Shown: positions 1 through 9,574 of the stretch, one piece after another
How positions within the stretch are numbered: position 1 is the stretch's first letter
Layout of the letters: each line of letters begins with the position of its first letter
Assembly: GCA_035943355.1 (NCBI GenBank)
Contig: DASZCG010000319.1
Span: forward strand, 1 to 18,659
Direction of reading: 5' to 3'
From: 20CM-2-65-7 sp035943355
GTDB taxonomy: Bacteria > Gemmatimonadota > Gemmatimonadetes > Gemmatimonadales > GWC2-71-9
Length of the DNA: 18,659 nt
Program-made: the position numbers and the translations under genes
The notes under the pieces: model-generated
Told to the model about the DNA's origin: nothing
Database searches by the model: none
What the model saw: only the letters and a program-made list of their open reading frames with translations

Positions 1-1
1 G

Positions 2-661
2 ACGTACGTAATGGGCACCGAAGAGATCCACGCGCTGCGCGGCGTGTCGATTCAGATCGAGCGCGGCGAGTACGTGGCGATCATGGGCCCCTCCGGCTCC
101 GGCAAATCGACGCTGATGAACCTGATCGGCTGCCTCGACACGCCAACCAAAGGCTCGTACCTGCTGAACGGCAAGCAGGTGAGCCAGATGAACGACAACG
201 AGCTCGCGCGCATCCGCAACGAAGAGATCGGGTTCGTGTTTCAGACGTTCAACCTGCTGCCGCGGGCCGACGCGCTGCACAACGTGGAGCTGCCGCTGAT
301 TTACGCCGGCATCGCGGCGAAAGACCGGCGCGAGCGCGCCGCCCGCTCGCTCGGGCAGGTCGGCCTGGGCGACCGGATGGATCACCGCCCCAACGAGTTG
401 TCGGGCGGTCAACGGCAGCGCGTCGCCATCGCGCGGGCCCTGGTCAACGACCCCAGCATCCTGCTGGCCGACGAACCCACCGGGAACCTCGATTCGGCGA
501 CCGGTAACGAGATCATGGCGCTGTTCCAGCAGCTGCACGACTCCGGTCAGACGATCGTGCTCGTGACGCACGAACACGACATTGCGGCGCACGCGCGCCG
601 CCAGATTCACTTGCTCGACGGAAAAATCGAGCGGGATGAGAGGACGGAAGGACAGCCGTGA
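2..661 (+). CDS. ABC transporter ATP-binding protein, MacB/LolD type (5' end cut off by window)
   Basis: This is the nucleotide-binding subunit that powers a MacB-type (mechanotransmission) exporter from the cytoplasmic face of the inner membrane. Counting from the ATG at 11, it shows Walker A GPSGSGKST (26-34), the Q-loop glutamine in FVFQTFNLL (Gln78), signature LSGGQ (130-134), Walker B ILLADE (150-155), D-loop and H-loop His187. The frame stays open to position 2 and encodes Thr-Tyr-Val before that Met. This matches the usual family stretch K-x-Y-x-M-G, so the ATG at 11 is probably internal and the first 10 or so residues lie outside the window. The stop overlaps the GTG start of the adaptor gene by 4 nt (658-661), indicating translational coupling. 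The family is certain; the exported substrate is unknown. Confidence 0.95.
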   Translation, partial: TYVMGTEEIHALRGVSIQIERGEYVAIMGPSGSGKSTLMNLIGCLDTPTKGSYLLNGKQVSQMNDNELARIRNEEIGFVFQTFNLLPRADALHNVELPLIYAGIAAKDRRERAARSLGQVGLGDRMDHRPNELSGGQRQRVAIARALVNDPSILLADEPTGNLDSATGNEIMALFQQLHDSGQTIVLVTHEHDIAAHARRQIHLLDGKIERDERTEGQP

Positions 662-2211
662 ACACACATACTCGGACTGCTGCGATACTGTTGCTGGGGA
701 TGATCGCCTGCAGCAAGAAACAGGCGCCCATCTCGTACGAGGCGGTCCCGGTCGAACGCCGCAACATCGTGGTCTCGGCGTCCGCCTCGGGTGCGATCGA
801 GCCGCCGCTCACCGTGGACGTGAAATCCAAGGCATCGGGCGAGATCACCGGGATGAACGTGCAGACGGGCGATGACGTAAAAGAAGATCAATTGCTCGCG
901 ACGATCGACCCGCGCATTCCGCGCAACAACCTGGCGCAGGCGCAGGCGAATCTGCAGGTGGCGCAGGCGCAGCTCGCCAACGCCAAGGCCCAGCTCGCGC
1001 GCTCCGATACGTTGTTCAAGGCGCAGGCGATCACGCAGACCGAGTTCGATCAGGCCAAGCTGGATTACGCCAACGCGAACGCGGCGGTCATCCGGGCTCA
1101 GTCTGATCTCGAAAACGCGCGCGACCGCATGACGGACACGAAGGTCCGCGCGCCGCTCGCCGGCACGATTATCGCGAAAAACGTCGAGCTCGGCACCGTG
1201 ATCTCGTCGCCGTCGACCGACGTGGGCGGCGGCACGATCATGTTCCGCATGGCCAACCTCGACACCGTCCAGATCCGTTCGCTGGTGGACGAGACCGATA
1301 TCGCCAAAGTACAGCCCGGCTTGCGGTCGACGATCACCGTCGACGCCTACCCGAACCGGCCATTCGAAGGCAGCGTGCTGAAGATCGAGCCGCAGGCATC
1401 GGTCCAGCAAAACGTGACGATGTTTAACGTGCTGATTCGCATCCCGAACCCCGGCCACTTGCTCAAGCCGGGCATGAATACCGAAGTCGAGATTCACGTC
1501 GGCCAGCGAGACAACGTGCTCGCGATCCCCAACGCCGCCCTGCGTACGCAACGCGACGTCGCGTCCGCGGCGCAGGTGCTGGGACTCGATCCCGCCGACG
1601 TCCAGCAGCAGCTCGCGGCGCAGCGGCAGCAGGCGCCGGCGAATCGCGATAGCGCATCGCTGGGCGGCAGTCCGGCGCGGCGGGATTCAGCCGGCTCGGC
1701 GCCGGCCGGCAATTCGACCGCGCAGACCATCACGTTGCCCGATGGCCGCACGGTACCGGTCCCGCCCGGCATTGCTCCGGCCCAGGTGAGACTGGCGCAA
1801 AGCGCGATGCAGAAGCGCCAGCGTGGCGAAACCCCCACCGACGAAGAGCGCGCCGCCGGTCGGATGATTTTCACCGCCATGGGTGGCGGATTCATGGGTG
1901 GCGGTGGATCGGGCGGCGCTGGCTTTCGCCGCAACCAGGGTGATCAGTCGAGCTACATCGTCTTCACGCTCAAGAACGGCAAGCCGGCGCCCGTGCCGGT
2001 GCGCACCGGGCTCACCGATCTCGATTACATCGAGGTCGTGAGCGGTTTGACCGACAAGGATACGGTGCTCGTGCTGCCGAGTGCGTCGCTGGTCAACTCG
2101 CAGCGCGACATGCAGCAGCGGATGCGGAACATCACCGGGGGCGGGCTGCCGGGCGTCCAGCAGCAACCGACGCAGCAGGCGCGTCCGCCTGCGACGCCGT
2201 CGCGGCCGTAA
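658..2211 (+). CDS. MacA-like periplasmic adaptor subunit (HlyD/RND membrane-fusion family), probable lipoprotein
   Basis: The 517-residue protein should bridge the inner-membrane exporter to an outer-membrane channel. The start is GTG at 658, overlapping the ATPase stop. A hydrophobic leader ends in MIAC, giving a weak lipobox with Cys18. Next come the first half of the lipoyl/barrel-sandwich domain (about 50-85), an Ala/Gln-rich coiled-coil hairpin (about 90-160), the second lipoyl half with VRAPLAGTI (163-171), and a beta-barrel domain (about 200-285). Family members usually continue straight into the membrane-proximal domain. Here about 130 low-complexity residues (roughly 298-430), including a Gly-rich stretch near 409-422, separate PNAALR from SSYIVF. 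The end is Gln/Pro-rich. Only 2 nt separate it from the permease gene. No TolC-type gene is seen in the window. Confidence 0.9.
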   Translation: MNTHTRTAAILLLGMIACSKKQAPISYEAVPVERRNIVVSASASGAIEPPLTVDVKSKASGEITGMNVQTGDDVKEDQLLATIDPRIPRNNLAQAQANLQVAQAQLANAKAQLARSDTLFKAQAITQTEFDQAKLDYANANAAVIRAQSDLENARDRMTDTKVRAPLAGTIIAKNVELGTVISSPSTDVGGGTIMFRMANLDTVQIRSLVDETDIAKVQPGLRSTITVDAYPNRPFEGSVLKIEPQASVQQNVTMFNVLIRIPNPGHLLKPGMNTEVEIHVGQRDNVLAIPNAALRTQRDVASAAQVLGLDPADVQQQLAAQRQQAPANRDSASLGGSPARRDSAGSAPAGNSTAQTITLPDGRTVPVPPGIAPAQVRLAQSAMQKRQRGETPTDEERAAGRMIFTAMGGGFMGGGGSGGAGFRRNQGDQSSYIVFTLKNGKPAPVPVRTGLTDLDYIEVVSGLTDKDTVLVLPSASLVNSQRDMQQRMRNITGGGLPGVQQQPTQQARPPATPSRP

Positions 2212-2213
2212 AC

Positions 2214-3434
<1,221 letters not shown>

Positions 3435-3443
3435 ATCGGTGAG

Positions 3444-3458
3444 CCGACGAAGCGTCGG
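3444..3458 (+). terminator. GC-rich hairpin after the exporter operon
   Basis: A perfect 6-bp stem with a 3-nt loop, CCGACG-AAG-CGTCGG, begins 10 nt after the permease stop codon. Its position suggests transcription termination or mRNA 3'-end protection for the exporter operon. No T-run follows, so it is not a classical intrinsic terminator. Confidence 0.4.
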
Positions 3459-3465
3459 TGCTTGC

Positions 3466-3533
3466 GGGACACGGGACACGGCAAACGGGAAGCGGGGTGA
3501 CGATTCGACAACGTTTCCCGTTTGGCGTTTCCC
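3466..3533. repeat. Heptanucleotide repeat cluster in inverted orientation
   Basis: Four 7-bp units on the plus strand (3466-3493: GGGACAC, GGGACAC, GGCAAAC, GGGAAGC) are followed after 19 nt by three 7-bp units on the minus strand (3513-3533, read as GGGAAAC, GCCAAAC, GGGAAAC). The halves can pair: CAAACGGGAA at 3482-3491 is the exact reverse complement of 3515-3524. The cluster fills most of the only spacer longer than 60 bp in the window. Its right end reaches to within 6 nt of the predicted -10 hexamer of the DUF5916 gene. No function is known to me. Confidence 0.7.
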
Positions 3534-3538
3534 GCATT

Positions 3539-3544
3539 TAGATT
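3539..3544 (+). promoter_or_regulatory. Putative -10 hexamer for a leaderless DUF5916 transcript
   Basis: TAGATT fits TANNNT. Its last base is 7 nt before the A of the ATG at 3551, so the predicted transcript starts at the start codon itself. No Shine-Dalgarno sequence is seen, and no convincing -35 element precedes it because that region is occupied by the heptamer repeats. Confidence 0.4.
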
Positions 3545-3550
3545 CTCGCC

Positions 3551-5872
3551 ATGGTGGCGGTTCTGCTCCTTCTCATGCAGTCTCCAGGCGATCCGCAGTC
3601 GGTGTACGACGGCCGCCTGCGCCACATCGACGTGCACCTGCCGCGCATCGACGCCCCCGCGGTCACGATCGACGGAGCGCTCGACGACGCGGTGTGGCAA
3701 CAGGCCGCGGTGCTGAAGGGATTCACGCAGTACCGCCCGGTCGACAGCCGGCCTGCCGCCGATTCGACCGAGGTGCTCGCCTTCTACGCGCCCGATGCGA
3801 TCTACTTCGGCATCCGGGCGTATGAGGCCCACGGCAACGTCGTGCGTGCCACGCTGGCGGACCGGGACAACATCGACGCGGATGACAAGATCGAGATCCT
3901 GCTCGACACGTTCAACGATCGCCGCCGCGCGCTGCTGTTCGCGGTCAATCCATTGGGCGTGCAGCAGGATGGCGTGCGAAGCGAGGGCCTGGCCGGCGCC
4001 GCGGGCGGCCAGAATGCCGGCTTCCGGTTCGACGGCGTGGTGGACTTGAATCCGGACTATGTCTATGAATCACGGGGCCGCGTCACGCCGGGGGGATTCG
4101 AGGTCGAAGTCCGCATTCCCTTCAAGAGCCTGCGGTACCAGAGCGGCGAGCCGCAGGATTGGGGCATTCAGATCATTCGCACAACCCAGCACACCGGGTA
4201 CGAAGACACGTGGACGCCGGTCGTGCGGGCGAGTGCCAGCTTTCTGATTCAATCGGGCTCGCTCAAGGCATTGACCGGACTGCGGCGCGGCCTGGTGATG
4301 GACGTGACGCCGGAGTTCACCGCGCGAGTCGACGGCGCAGCCGTTTCAGCCACCGACTATCGCTACCAGCCGCTCGATCCGCAGGTCGGAGTGAATCTGC
4401 GCTGGGGCATCACGCAAAATCTCAGCGCCGCCGGAACCATCAATCCCGATTTCTCGCAGGTGGAAGCCGACGTCGGCCAGGTGACCGTGAATCAGCGGTT
4501 CGCGCTGTTTTATCCGGAGAAGCGTCCGTTCTTCCTGGAAGGGCTCGAGCAATTCGATACGCCGAACTCGCTTATTTACACGCGCCAGATCACGAACCCC
4601 ATGGGCGGCGCCAAACTGATCGGCAAAGTGGGCGGCACTGCCGTCGCGTACCTGGGTGCGGTGGACGATAACACCACCGATCCCATCGCGCCGGACCAGC
4701 ATCCGGCCGTGAATCTCCTGCGCGTGCGGCGTGACCTCGGCGCCAGCTCCACCGTCGGGCTCGCGTACACGAATTGGATCGGCGACGCCTCGTGGAATCA
4801 CGTCCTCGGGGCCGACGCGCGTGTCATCTGGAAGAAGATCTGGTTTTCGACTGCGCAGATCGCCGGCTCGTGGACACAGGAGGCGGGGAAGGTTCAGGGT
4901 GGTACCCTCTGGGACGTCACACTCTACGACCGCACGGGATACTCCTACGGCAACCACGCCGAGCTTGTCGGCATCAGCCCCGACTTCCAAACACGCAGCG
5001 GTTTCGTCAATCGGGTCAACGTCGTCCAGGGCCGGCTCGCCAATCGCTTCACCTGGTACGGGAAGCCGGGGGCGCTGCTCGAAAACGCCACCACGTTCAT
5101 TCTGCTTTCGCCGGTGTGGCGCTACCACGATTTCTTCGATCTGGGCAGCACCCTCGAGGGCAACCTGAACCAGCAATGGCTCTTCACGCTGCGCGGCGGC
5201 TGGGGATTGAACGCCACCTGGCAGGTTGCGCACCAGCGCTTCGATCAATCGGACTATGCGAGCTATCAAGTGGATTCGACAGGGACGCTGGTGCCGTTCG
5301 CGATTCCGCACGGGCTCTATGGTCTCTGGGGTGGCAACGCCGGTTTTAGTACGCCCAGCCGCGCCCTCACCGTGAACGGCAACGTGGGCGGAGGCGGGGG
5401 CGTGATCTTCGCGGAGGCCGCGGCATCGCGTGGCCTGAGCACGTTCCTGGGCGTGACGTGGAAACCGACGCCGTCTTTGCGGGTGGACGGCCAGTGGACG
5501 CACCAGACGCTGCACCGCGCCGCCGACGGCAGCTGGTTCTCGACCGCCAACATCCCCCGTCTGAAAATCGAATATCAGCTCCGCCGCGAAATCTTCTTCC
5601 GCTACGTGGGCCAATACACCGCGCAGCAGGTCGATTCGTTGCGTGATCCCCGCTACGGCTATCCGCTGGTCGTGAACGGCAGCCAGCAGACCGGACGAAC
5701 GGAACGAGAGTTTCGCAACGACTTCCTGTTCTCCTATCGGCCGATTCCCGGCACGGTGCTGTTCCTGGGCTACGGGGCGTCACTCACAGAGCCTGAACAG
5801 TTCAACACTGGTCGCCTGACACGCACCAGTGATGGTTTCTTCCTGAAGGCGAGTTATCTCATTCGGATGTGA
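3551..5872 (+). CDS. DUF5916 outer-membrane beta-barrel protein with N-terminal CBM9-like domain
   Basis: The 773-residue protein starts at ATG 3551 with a short hydrophobic leader (about 1-12). Residues about 38-225 resemble a family 9 carbohydrate-binding beta-sandwich, with the characteristic opening IDGALDDAVW (40-49). The rest, from about 240, is DUF5916. Its hallmarks are NPDFSQVEADVGQV (298-311) and YPEKRPFFLEG (321-331), followed by alternating aromatic/polar strands typical of an outer-membrane barrel. The function of DUF5916 is not established; proteins of this architecture are numerous in Acidobacteriota and Gemmatimonadota. The stop overlaps the chemoreceptor GTG by 4 nt. It follows the exporter operon but has its own predicted promoter. 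The CBM9-like fold suggests binding of a glycan or other ligand, but this is inference. Confidence 0.85.
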   Translation: MVAVLLLLMQSPGDPQSVYDGRLRHIDVHLPRIDAPAVTIDGALDDAVWQQAAVLKGFTQYRPVDSRPAADSTEVLAFYAPDAIYFGIRAYEAHGNVVRATLADRDNIDADDKIEILLDTFNDRRRALLFAVNPLGVQQDGVRSEGLAGAAGGQNAGFRFDGVVDLNPDYVYESRGRVTPGGFEVEVRIPFKSLRYQSGEPQDWGIQIIRTTQHTGYEDTWTPVVRASASFLIQSGSLKALTGLRRGLVMDVTPEFTARVDGAAVSATDYRYQPLDPQVGVNLRWGITQNLSAAGTINPDFSQVEADVGQVTVNQRFALFYPEKRPFFLEGLEQFDTPNSLIYTRQITNPMGGAKLIGKVGGTAVAYLGAVDDNTTDPIAPDQHPAVNLLRVRRDLGASSTVGLAYTNWIGDASWNHVLGADARVIWKKIWFSTAQIAGSWTQEAGKVQGGTLWDVTLYDRTGYSYGNHAELVGISPDFQTRSGFVNRVNVVQGRLANRFTWYGKPGALLENATTFILLSPVWRYHDFFDLGSTLEGNLNQQWLFTLRGGWGLNATWQVAHQRFDQSDYASYQVDSTGTLVPFAIPHGLYGLWGGNAGFSTPSRALTVNGNVGGGGGVIFAEAAASRGLSTFLGVTWKPTPSLRVDGQWTHQTLHRAADGSWFSTANIPRLKIEYQLRREIFFRYVGQYTAQQVDSLRDPRYGYPLVVNGSQQTGRTEREFRNDFLFSYRPIPGTVLFLGYGASLTEPEQFNTGRLTRTSDGFFLKASYLIRM

Positions 5873-7476
5873 CGACACTCGAACGGCAGCTCCTCGAGGA
5901 GCAACTCGCGAAGCAACGCCAGTACGTGCTCGCCAACACGCGAGCCCGCTGGGGATTCGCGGGATTCGGTATCGTCCTGCTCATCGCGGTGCGGCTCGCC
6001 GGGATCAGCCTGATTTCGCCGTGGTTCCTGCTCGGCTTCGCGGCAGTCTTCGCCAGCGCCAACGCCGGCGTGCGGCTCCTGGTGCAGCGGACGGGGTTCC
6101 GCCCCTGGCACCCGCAGCTCAATCTCCTGGTCGGCTGCCTGTTGATCTCGGCGGTGTTGTTTGCGATGGGCCCGGACGGCCACGTGCTGTACGGCGCCTA
6201 TCTCATCGCGCCACTGCAAGCCGCGATGTACCTCGAGCGGCGCGACGCGTGGGGCGCGCTGATCACAAACATCGCCGCATTCGCCCTCGTCACGGCCGTG
6301 GCGCAGCTCGCCGGACACGGTTGGTCCTGGTCCGCGTTCAGCCTGGAAGCGTTGGTGCTCGTCTTTGCCTGCGCGGCGCTCGTACCAATGCTGGTCCAGT
6401 TCGTCGAGCGCGTGCGCCTGGCGCGCGCGGTGCTGGGGGAAATCGAGCGCGGCGATCTCACGCGCCGGCTCGACGGCGATACCACGACGGATGAGCTCGG
6501 CTATCTGGGCATCAGCGTCAATCGTACCACCGCCGCGATTGCCGACATCATCCAGCAGATCGGCCGGCAGGGGCGCGCGCTGGCCGCGATGGCCGGTGAG
6601 CTGGCGGCCGCGGCGCGCGATCTGCAAGCCTCGTCGCAGTCCATCTCGGCCACGACGAACCAGCTCTTCGCCGGCACCGAGCGGCAGCGCCAGCTCATCG
6701 GCTACGGACGTCAGGATTCAGAGGCAGCCACCGGGCTCGCCACCACATTGCACGCGCGCGCGCAGGAAGCGGAACGTCGGATCACCGAGATCGCCCAGCA
6801 GGCGCACCGGCGGGGCGAAGAGGTCGCGAAATCCAGCATGCTGCTCATGAACATGCTGCTGCACATGGACCACGCGTCCCAGCTCGCGGCCGAGCTCGAC
6901 CGCGAATCGCGCGAGATCGGCAAGCTGGTCGACGGCATCACGCGCATCGCGAGCCAGACCGATCTCCTCGCCCTCAATGCCGCCATCGAAGCCGCCCGGG
7001 CCGGGCAACACGGGCTCGGTTTCCGCGTGGTCGCGGGCGAAGTGCGCAAGCTCGCGGAGCAAAGCGCCCGCTCGGCCGAGGAGGTCCGGGCCAAGGTTCG
7101 CGCCACGCAGGAGCAGATCAGCCGCGTCGTGGAAGCGATGAAGCAGGGCCGCGAGGCCGCCCAGGGCGTGGGCAGCGTTGCCACGATGGTTCAGGGCGCG
7201 CTCGACGCGATCTTCTCCGACCTGAAGACGACCGTGCAGTCCGCCACGGTCTTTGCCGTCGAGACCGAGAATCAGACGAAGAGCATGCGGGAGGTGCTGC
7301 GCCGGATGGAGGAGGTCGCGACAATCGCCGACGGCGCGGCCAGCGGCGCGCAGCAAACATCGGCTGCCACCGCGCAGCAAATCGCGTCACTCGGTGAGCT
7401 CACGGCCACATCGCAGCAATTGTCCGATGCCGCCGCGGCGCTGGCGCGCACCATCCAGCGCTTTCGCAGCGACTAG
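5869..7476 (+). CDS. Methyl-accepting chemotaxis protein with multi-helix membrane sensor
   Basis: This 535-residue chemoreceptor starts with GTG, overlapping the DUF5916 stop. A short cytoplasmic, charged N-terminus leads into about six hydrophobic segments (roughly 28-47, 51-72, 84-101, 104-121, 127-148, 158-178) with no sizeable periplasmic domain. A HAMP-like linker follows (about 180-235), then the signalling coiled coil. The hairpin tip is ASQTDLLALNAAIEAARAG (361-379), followed by GFRVVAGEVRKLAEQSA (384-400). The usual Asn of QTN at the tip is Asp here, a known natural variant. There is no C-terminal CheR/CheB-docking pentapeptide. No che genes are in the window, so it must work with a distant array or an alternative output. 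Stimuli sensed at or within the membrane (redox, energy, lipophilic ligand) would fit the design. Its stop shares 4 bp with the convergent amidohydrolase stop. Confidence 0.9.
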   Translation: MTTLERQLLEEQLAKQRQYVLANTRARWGFAGFGIVLLIAVRLAGISLISPWFLLGFAAVFASANAGVRLLVQRTGFRPWHPQLNLLVGCLLISAVLFAMGPDGHVLYGAYLIAPLQAAMYLERRDAWGALITNIAAFALVTAVAQLAGHGWSWSAFSLEALVLVFACAALVPMLVQFVERVRLARAVLGEIERGDLTRRLDGDTTTDELGYLGISVNRTTAAIADIIQQIGRQGRALAAMAGELAAAARDLQASSQSISATTNQLFAGTERQRQLIGYGRQDSEAATGLATTLHARAQEAERRITEIAQQAHRRGEEVAKSSMLLMNMLLHMDHASQLAAELDRESREIGKLVDGITRIASQTDLLALNAAIEAARAGQHGLGFRVVAGEVRKLAEQSARSAEEVRAKVRATQEQISRVVEAMKQGREAAQGVGSVATMVQGALDAIFSDLKTTVQSATVFAVETENQTKSMREVLRRMEEVATIADGAASGAQQTSAATAQQIASLGELTATSQQLSDAAAALARTIQRFRSD

Positions 7477-8783
7477 GCGATCACCCGCCGCAGCCGGCGC
7501 GCGTGCGTATTGGCGCTGTTGCGAACATCCGCGATATCCGCCGTCTGCAACATGCCGTCCCGCACGACGATCACGCCATCGACGATCACGTGGCGCACAT
7601 CGGCGGCACGCGCGCTGTAGACGATCCGCGACACGAGATCCGCATCCTCGGGCTGCGTGTGAGGGCCCGTGAGATCGAGCACGATGAGATCGGCGCGCTT
7701 CCCCACCTCGATCGAGCCGATCTCCGCCTCGAGCCCCAGTGCGCGGGCTCCGCCCAGCGTCGCCAACTCCAGCACCTGTGCGGCCGGGAGGGCATCGGGC
7801 CCCAGTCGCGGCTTCTGAATCAGCGCGGCCAGACGCATTTCCTCGAACGCATCGAGCCGATTATTGCACGGCGCGCCGTCCGCGCCGAGGCCCACGCGGC
7901 AACCAGCAGCGAGCATTTCCGGAATCGGCGCGACGCCGCTGCCCAGCTTCAGATTGGAGCTGGGACAGTGCACCACGTTGGTGGCCTGCCGCGCCAGCCG
8001 CGTAATGCCGTCCGTATCCACCCAGACGCAGTGCGCCAGCGCCGCGCGCGGTCCGGAAATCCCCACGGAGTCGAGATACGCGATCTCATCGTGTCCCGTC
8101 TCCTGCTTCACTATTTCCAACTCGACCGGAGTTTCGGCAGCGTGGGTGTGGATGACAGCGTTCGTCTTCTCAGCCAAATCGCTGACGGCCCGGAGCAATG
8201 GGCCCGTGCAGCTCGGCGCGAACCGCGGCGCAAAGCAATACCGGAGCCGACCACCAGCGGCCCCATGCCACCGCGCGCATAAGTCCGCGCTTTCGGACAA
8301 TGCCGCGTCCGTCGATTCGCGCAGGCCGGTCGGGTTCGACGGCGCATCCATGAGACACTTGCCCGCAGTGGCACGAATGCCGATCGACTCGAGGGCCTCG
8401 AACGCAGCGCCGGTGTGTCGCACGGACTCCATGTCGAGGATGGCCGTGGTGCCACCGAGCAGCAGCTCGGCCGCCCCGAGCATCGCGGACGCGTAGATCG
8501 ATTCCGCGGTGTGCGCGGCCTCCAGCGGCCAGATCCGCTGCGCCAACCAGTCCTCGAGCGAAAGATCGTCCGCGAGCCCGCGGAACAATGTCTGGCAAAG
8601 ATGGATGTGCGCCTGCACGAGACCAGGGAGAACACACAGGCCGCGACAATCAAGGATCGTTGGTTTTGCCTGCCCGACACTGGTGATTCGTCCGTTCTCG
8701 ACCAGCACATCCGCATCCACGATGCGGCGTGTGCCATCCATCGTCACCACGCGGCCGCCTTGCAGCAGCAGCGGTTTACTCAA
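7473..8783 (-). CDS. Metal-dependent amidohydrolase (cytosine/MTA-SAH deaminase/chlorohydrolase-like)
   Basis: This TIM-barrel hydrolase of the ATZ/TRZ-MtaD group is 436 residues long when started at TTG 8783. From that start the metal ligands are His59 and His61 (HIHLCQ), His214 (HTHAAE) and Asp302 (GLGADGAPCNN). Catalytic Glu217, His251 (HCVW) and VHCPSSNLKLGSG (271-283) match deaminases acting on adenosine-like or triazine rings. The beta-sandwich halves at both ends (VTMDGTRRIVDADVLVENG near 13-31; GKRADLIVLDL near the C-terminus) are complete. An in-frame ATG at 8840 would add about 19 poorly conserved residues and overlap the M23 gene by 61 nt. TTG overlaps that gene's stop by 4 nt and gives a normal N-terminus, so I prefer it, although no Shine-Dalgarno sequence is visible. 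The precise substrate cannot be fixed. Confidence 0.88.
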   Translation of the reverse strand: MSKPLLLQGGRVVTMDGTRRIVDADVLVENGRITSVGQAKPTILDCRGLCVLPGLVQAHIHLCQTLFRGLADDLSLEDWLAQRIWPLEAAHTAESIYASAMLGAAELLLGGTTAILDMESVRHTGAAFEALESIGIRATAGKCLMDAPSNPTGLRESTDAALSESADLCARWHGAAGGRLRYCFAPRFAPSCTGPLLRAVSDLAEKTNAVIHTHAAETPVELEIVKQETGHDEIAYLDSVGISGPRAALAHCVWVDTDGITRLARQATNVVHCPSSNLKLGSGVAPIPEMLAAGCRVGLGADGAPCNNRLDAFEEMRLAALIQKPRLGPDALPAAQVLELATLGGARALGLEAEIGSIEVGKRADLIVLDLTGPHTQPEDADLVSRIVYSARAADVRHVIVDGVIVVRDGMLQTADIADVRNSANTHARRLRRVIA

Positions 8784-9574
8784 GGGAGGGTCAGCAAATC
8801 GGCGGGATCGAATGCAATGGCGCCATACTGCGCGCCCCAATGCAGGTGCGGACCGGTCACACGCCCGGTCGCCCCGACCCGGCCGATGACCTGACCGCGT
8901 TCGACCGTGTCACCAACGGACACGAGCGCGCGGCTGAGATGAAAATAGACCGTCATCAGGCCGGAGCCGTGGAGCACGTAGACAGAGATGCCGCCATAAA
9001 AGAAGCTGCCGACGAGGGCGACCACGCCGCGATTCGACGCGCGGACCGGATCGCCCTTCCGGCCCGAGATATCCAATCCCGAGTGGGTGCTGCGCCAAAC
9101 GCCGTTGACCTCGCGGCCTGCCCCGAACGGGCTCGTCACGCGCGTAGGGCGCGGCCGCAAAAACGGCCCTTCCCACAGGCGGGGCAGCTCGTGCGCCCGC
9201 CGCGCCGCTTCGAGCGATAAGCCGCGCTCGCGATTGATGCGCACGAGCAGCGCGCTGTCGGGCGGCGGTGTGAAGCGCTCGGCGGCCTGCACCTTTTCGC
9301 CCGTCGCCTGGCGTGGCGTTACCGGCACCCACACCACATTGTTTTCGACGACACCCTCGTGGCCGGTGAGCACTTCCAGCTCGACGCTGTCTGTCGCAGC
9401 CAGCGGAACCGCGGCAAAGGCGCGGCCATCCACGAAGTGCAGCGGCTCGCCCGCAAGCTGGCCGAAGACGCCTGCGGGGGCTGACACGACGATGAGCGAG
9501 CCCTGGATGGGCCGCGCCGGCTCCCAGGTGATGCTCTGCAAGGCGGCCAGCGTCGTGAGCACAGCCAACAGCAT
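8780..9574 (-). CDS. M23 (LytM-type) peptidoglycan metallopeptidase
   Basis: The 264-residue protein has a hydrophobic N-terminus (1-15) that could be a short Sec signal. An N-terminal beta-rich region (about 17-90) is followed by a charged helical linker and an M23 domain (about 140-260). All catalytic elements are present: HSGLD gives zinc ligands His164 and Asp168, GPHLHWG gives the catalytic His243 and zinc ligand His245, and YFHLS gives His212. It should therefore be an active endopeptidase cleaving peptide cross-links in the cell wall, rather than a degenerate NlpD/EnvC-type activator. The ATG shares one base with the upstream lipoprotein stop (TGATG), and its own stop overlaps the amidohydrolase TTG, so the three genes form one transcription unit. 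Confidence 0.92.
   Translation of the reverse strand: MLLAVLTTLAALQSITWEPARPIQGSLIVVSAPAGVFGQLAGEPLHFVDGRAFAAVPLAATDSVELEVLTGHEGVVENNVVWVPVTPRQATGEKVQAAERFTPPPDSALLVRINRERGLSLEAARRAHELPRLWEGPFLRPRPTRVTSPFGAGREVNGVWRSTHSGLDISGRKGDPVRASNRGVVALVGSFFYGGISVYVLHGSGLMTVYFHLSRALVSVGDTVERGQVIGRVGATGRVTGPHLHWGAQYGAIAFDPADLLTLP

Noticed and set aside
607..1551. A 314-codon minus-strand frame opposite the adaptor gene
   Set aside because: The adaptor domains on the plus strand are continuous and convincing; the antisense frame has no motif or promoter.
4346..5614. A 422-codon minus-strand frame opposite the DUF5916 gene
   Set aside because: The plus-strand DUF5916 reading has strong hallmark motifs; the antisense product is compositionally typical of a GC-driven spurious frame.
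7486..7499. CGCCG-CAGC-CGGCG hairpin near the chemoreceptor/amidohydrolase junction as a terminator
   Set aside because: It has only five pairs, lies inside the amidohydrolase coding sequence and has no T-run; such GC hairpins are common by chance here.
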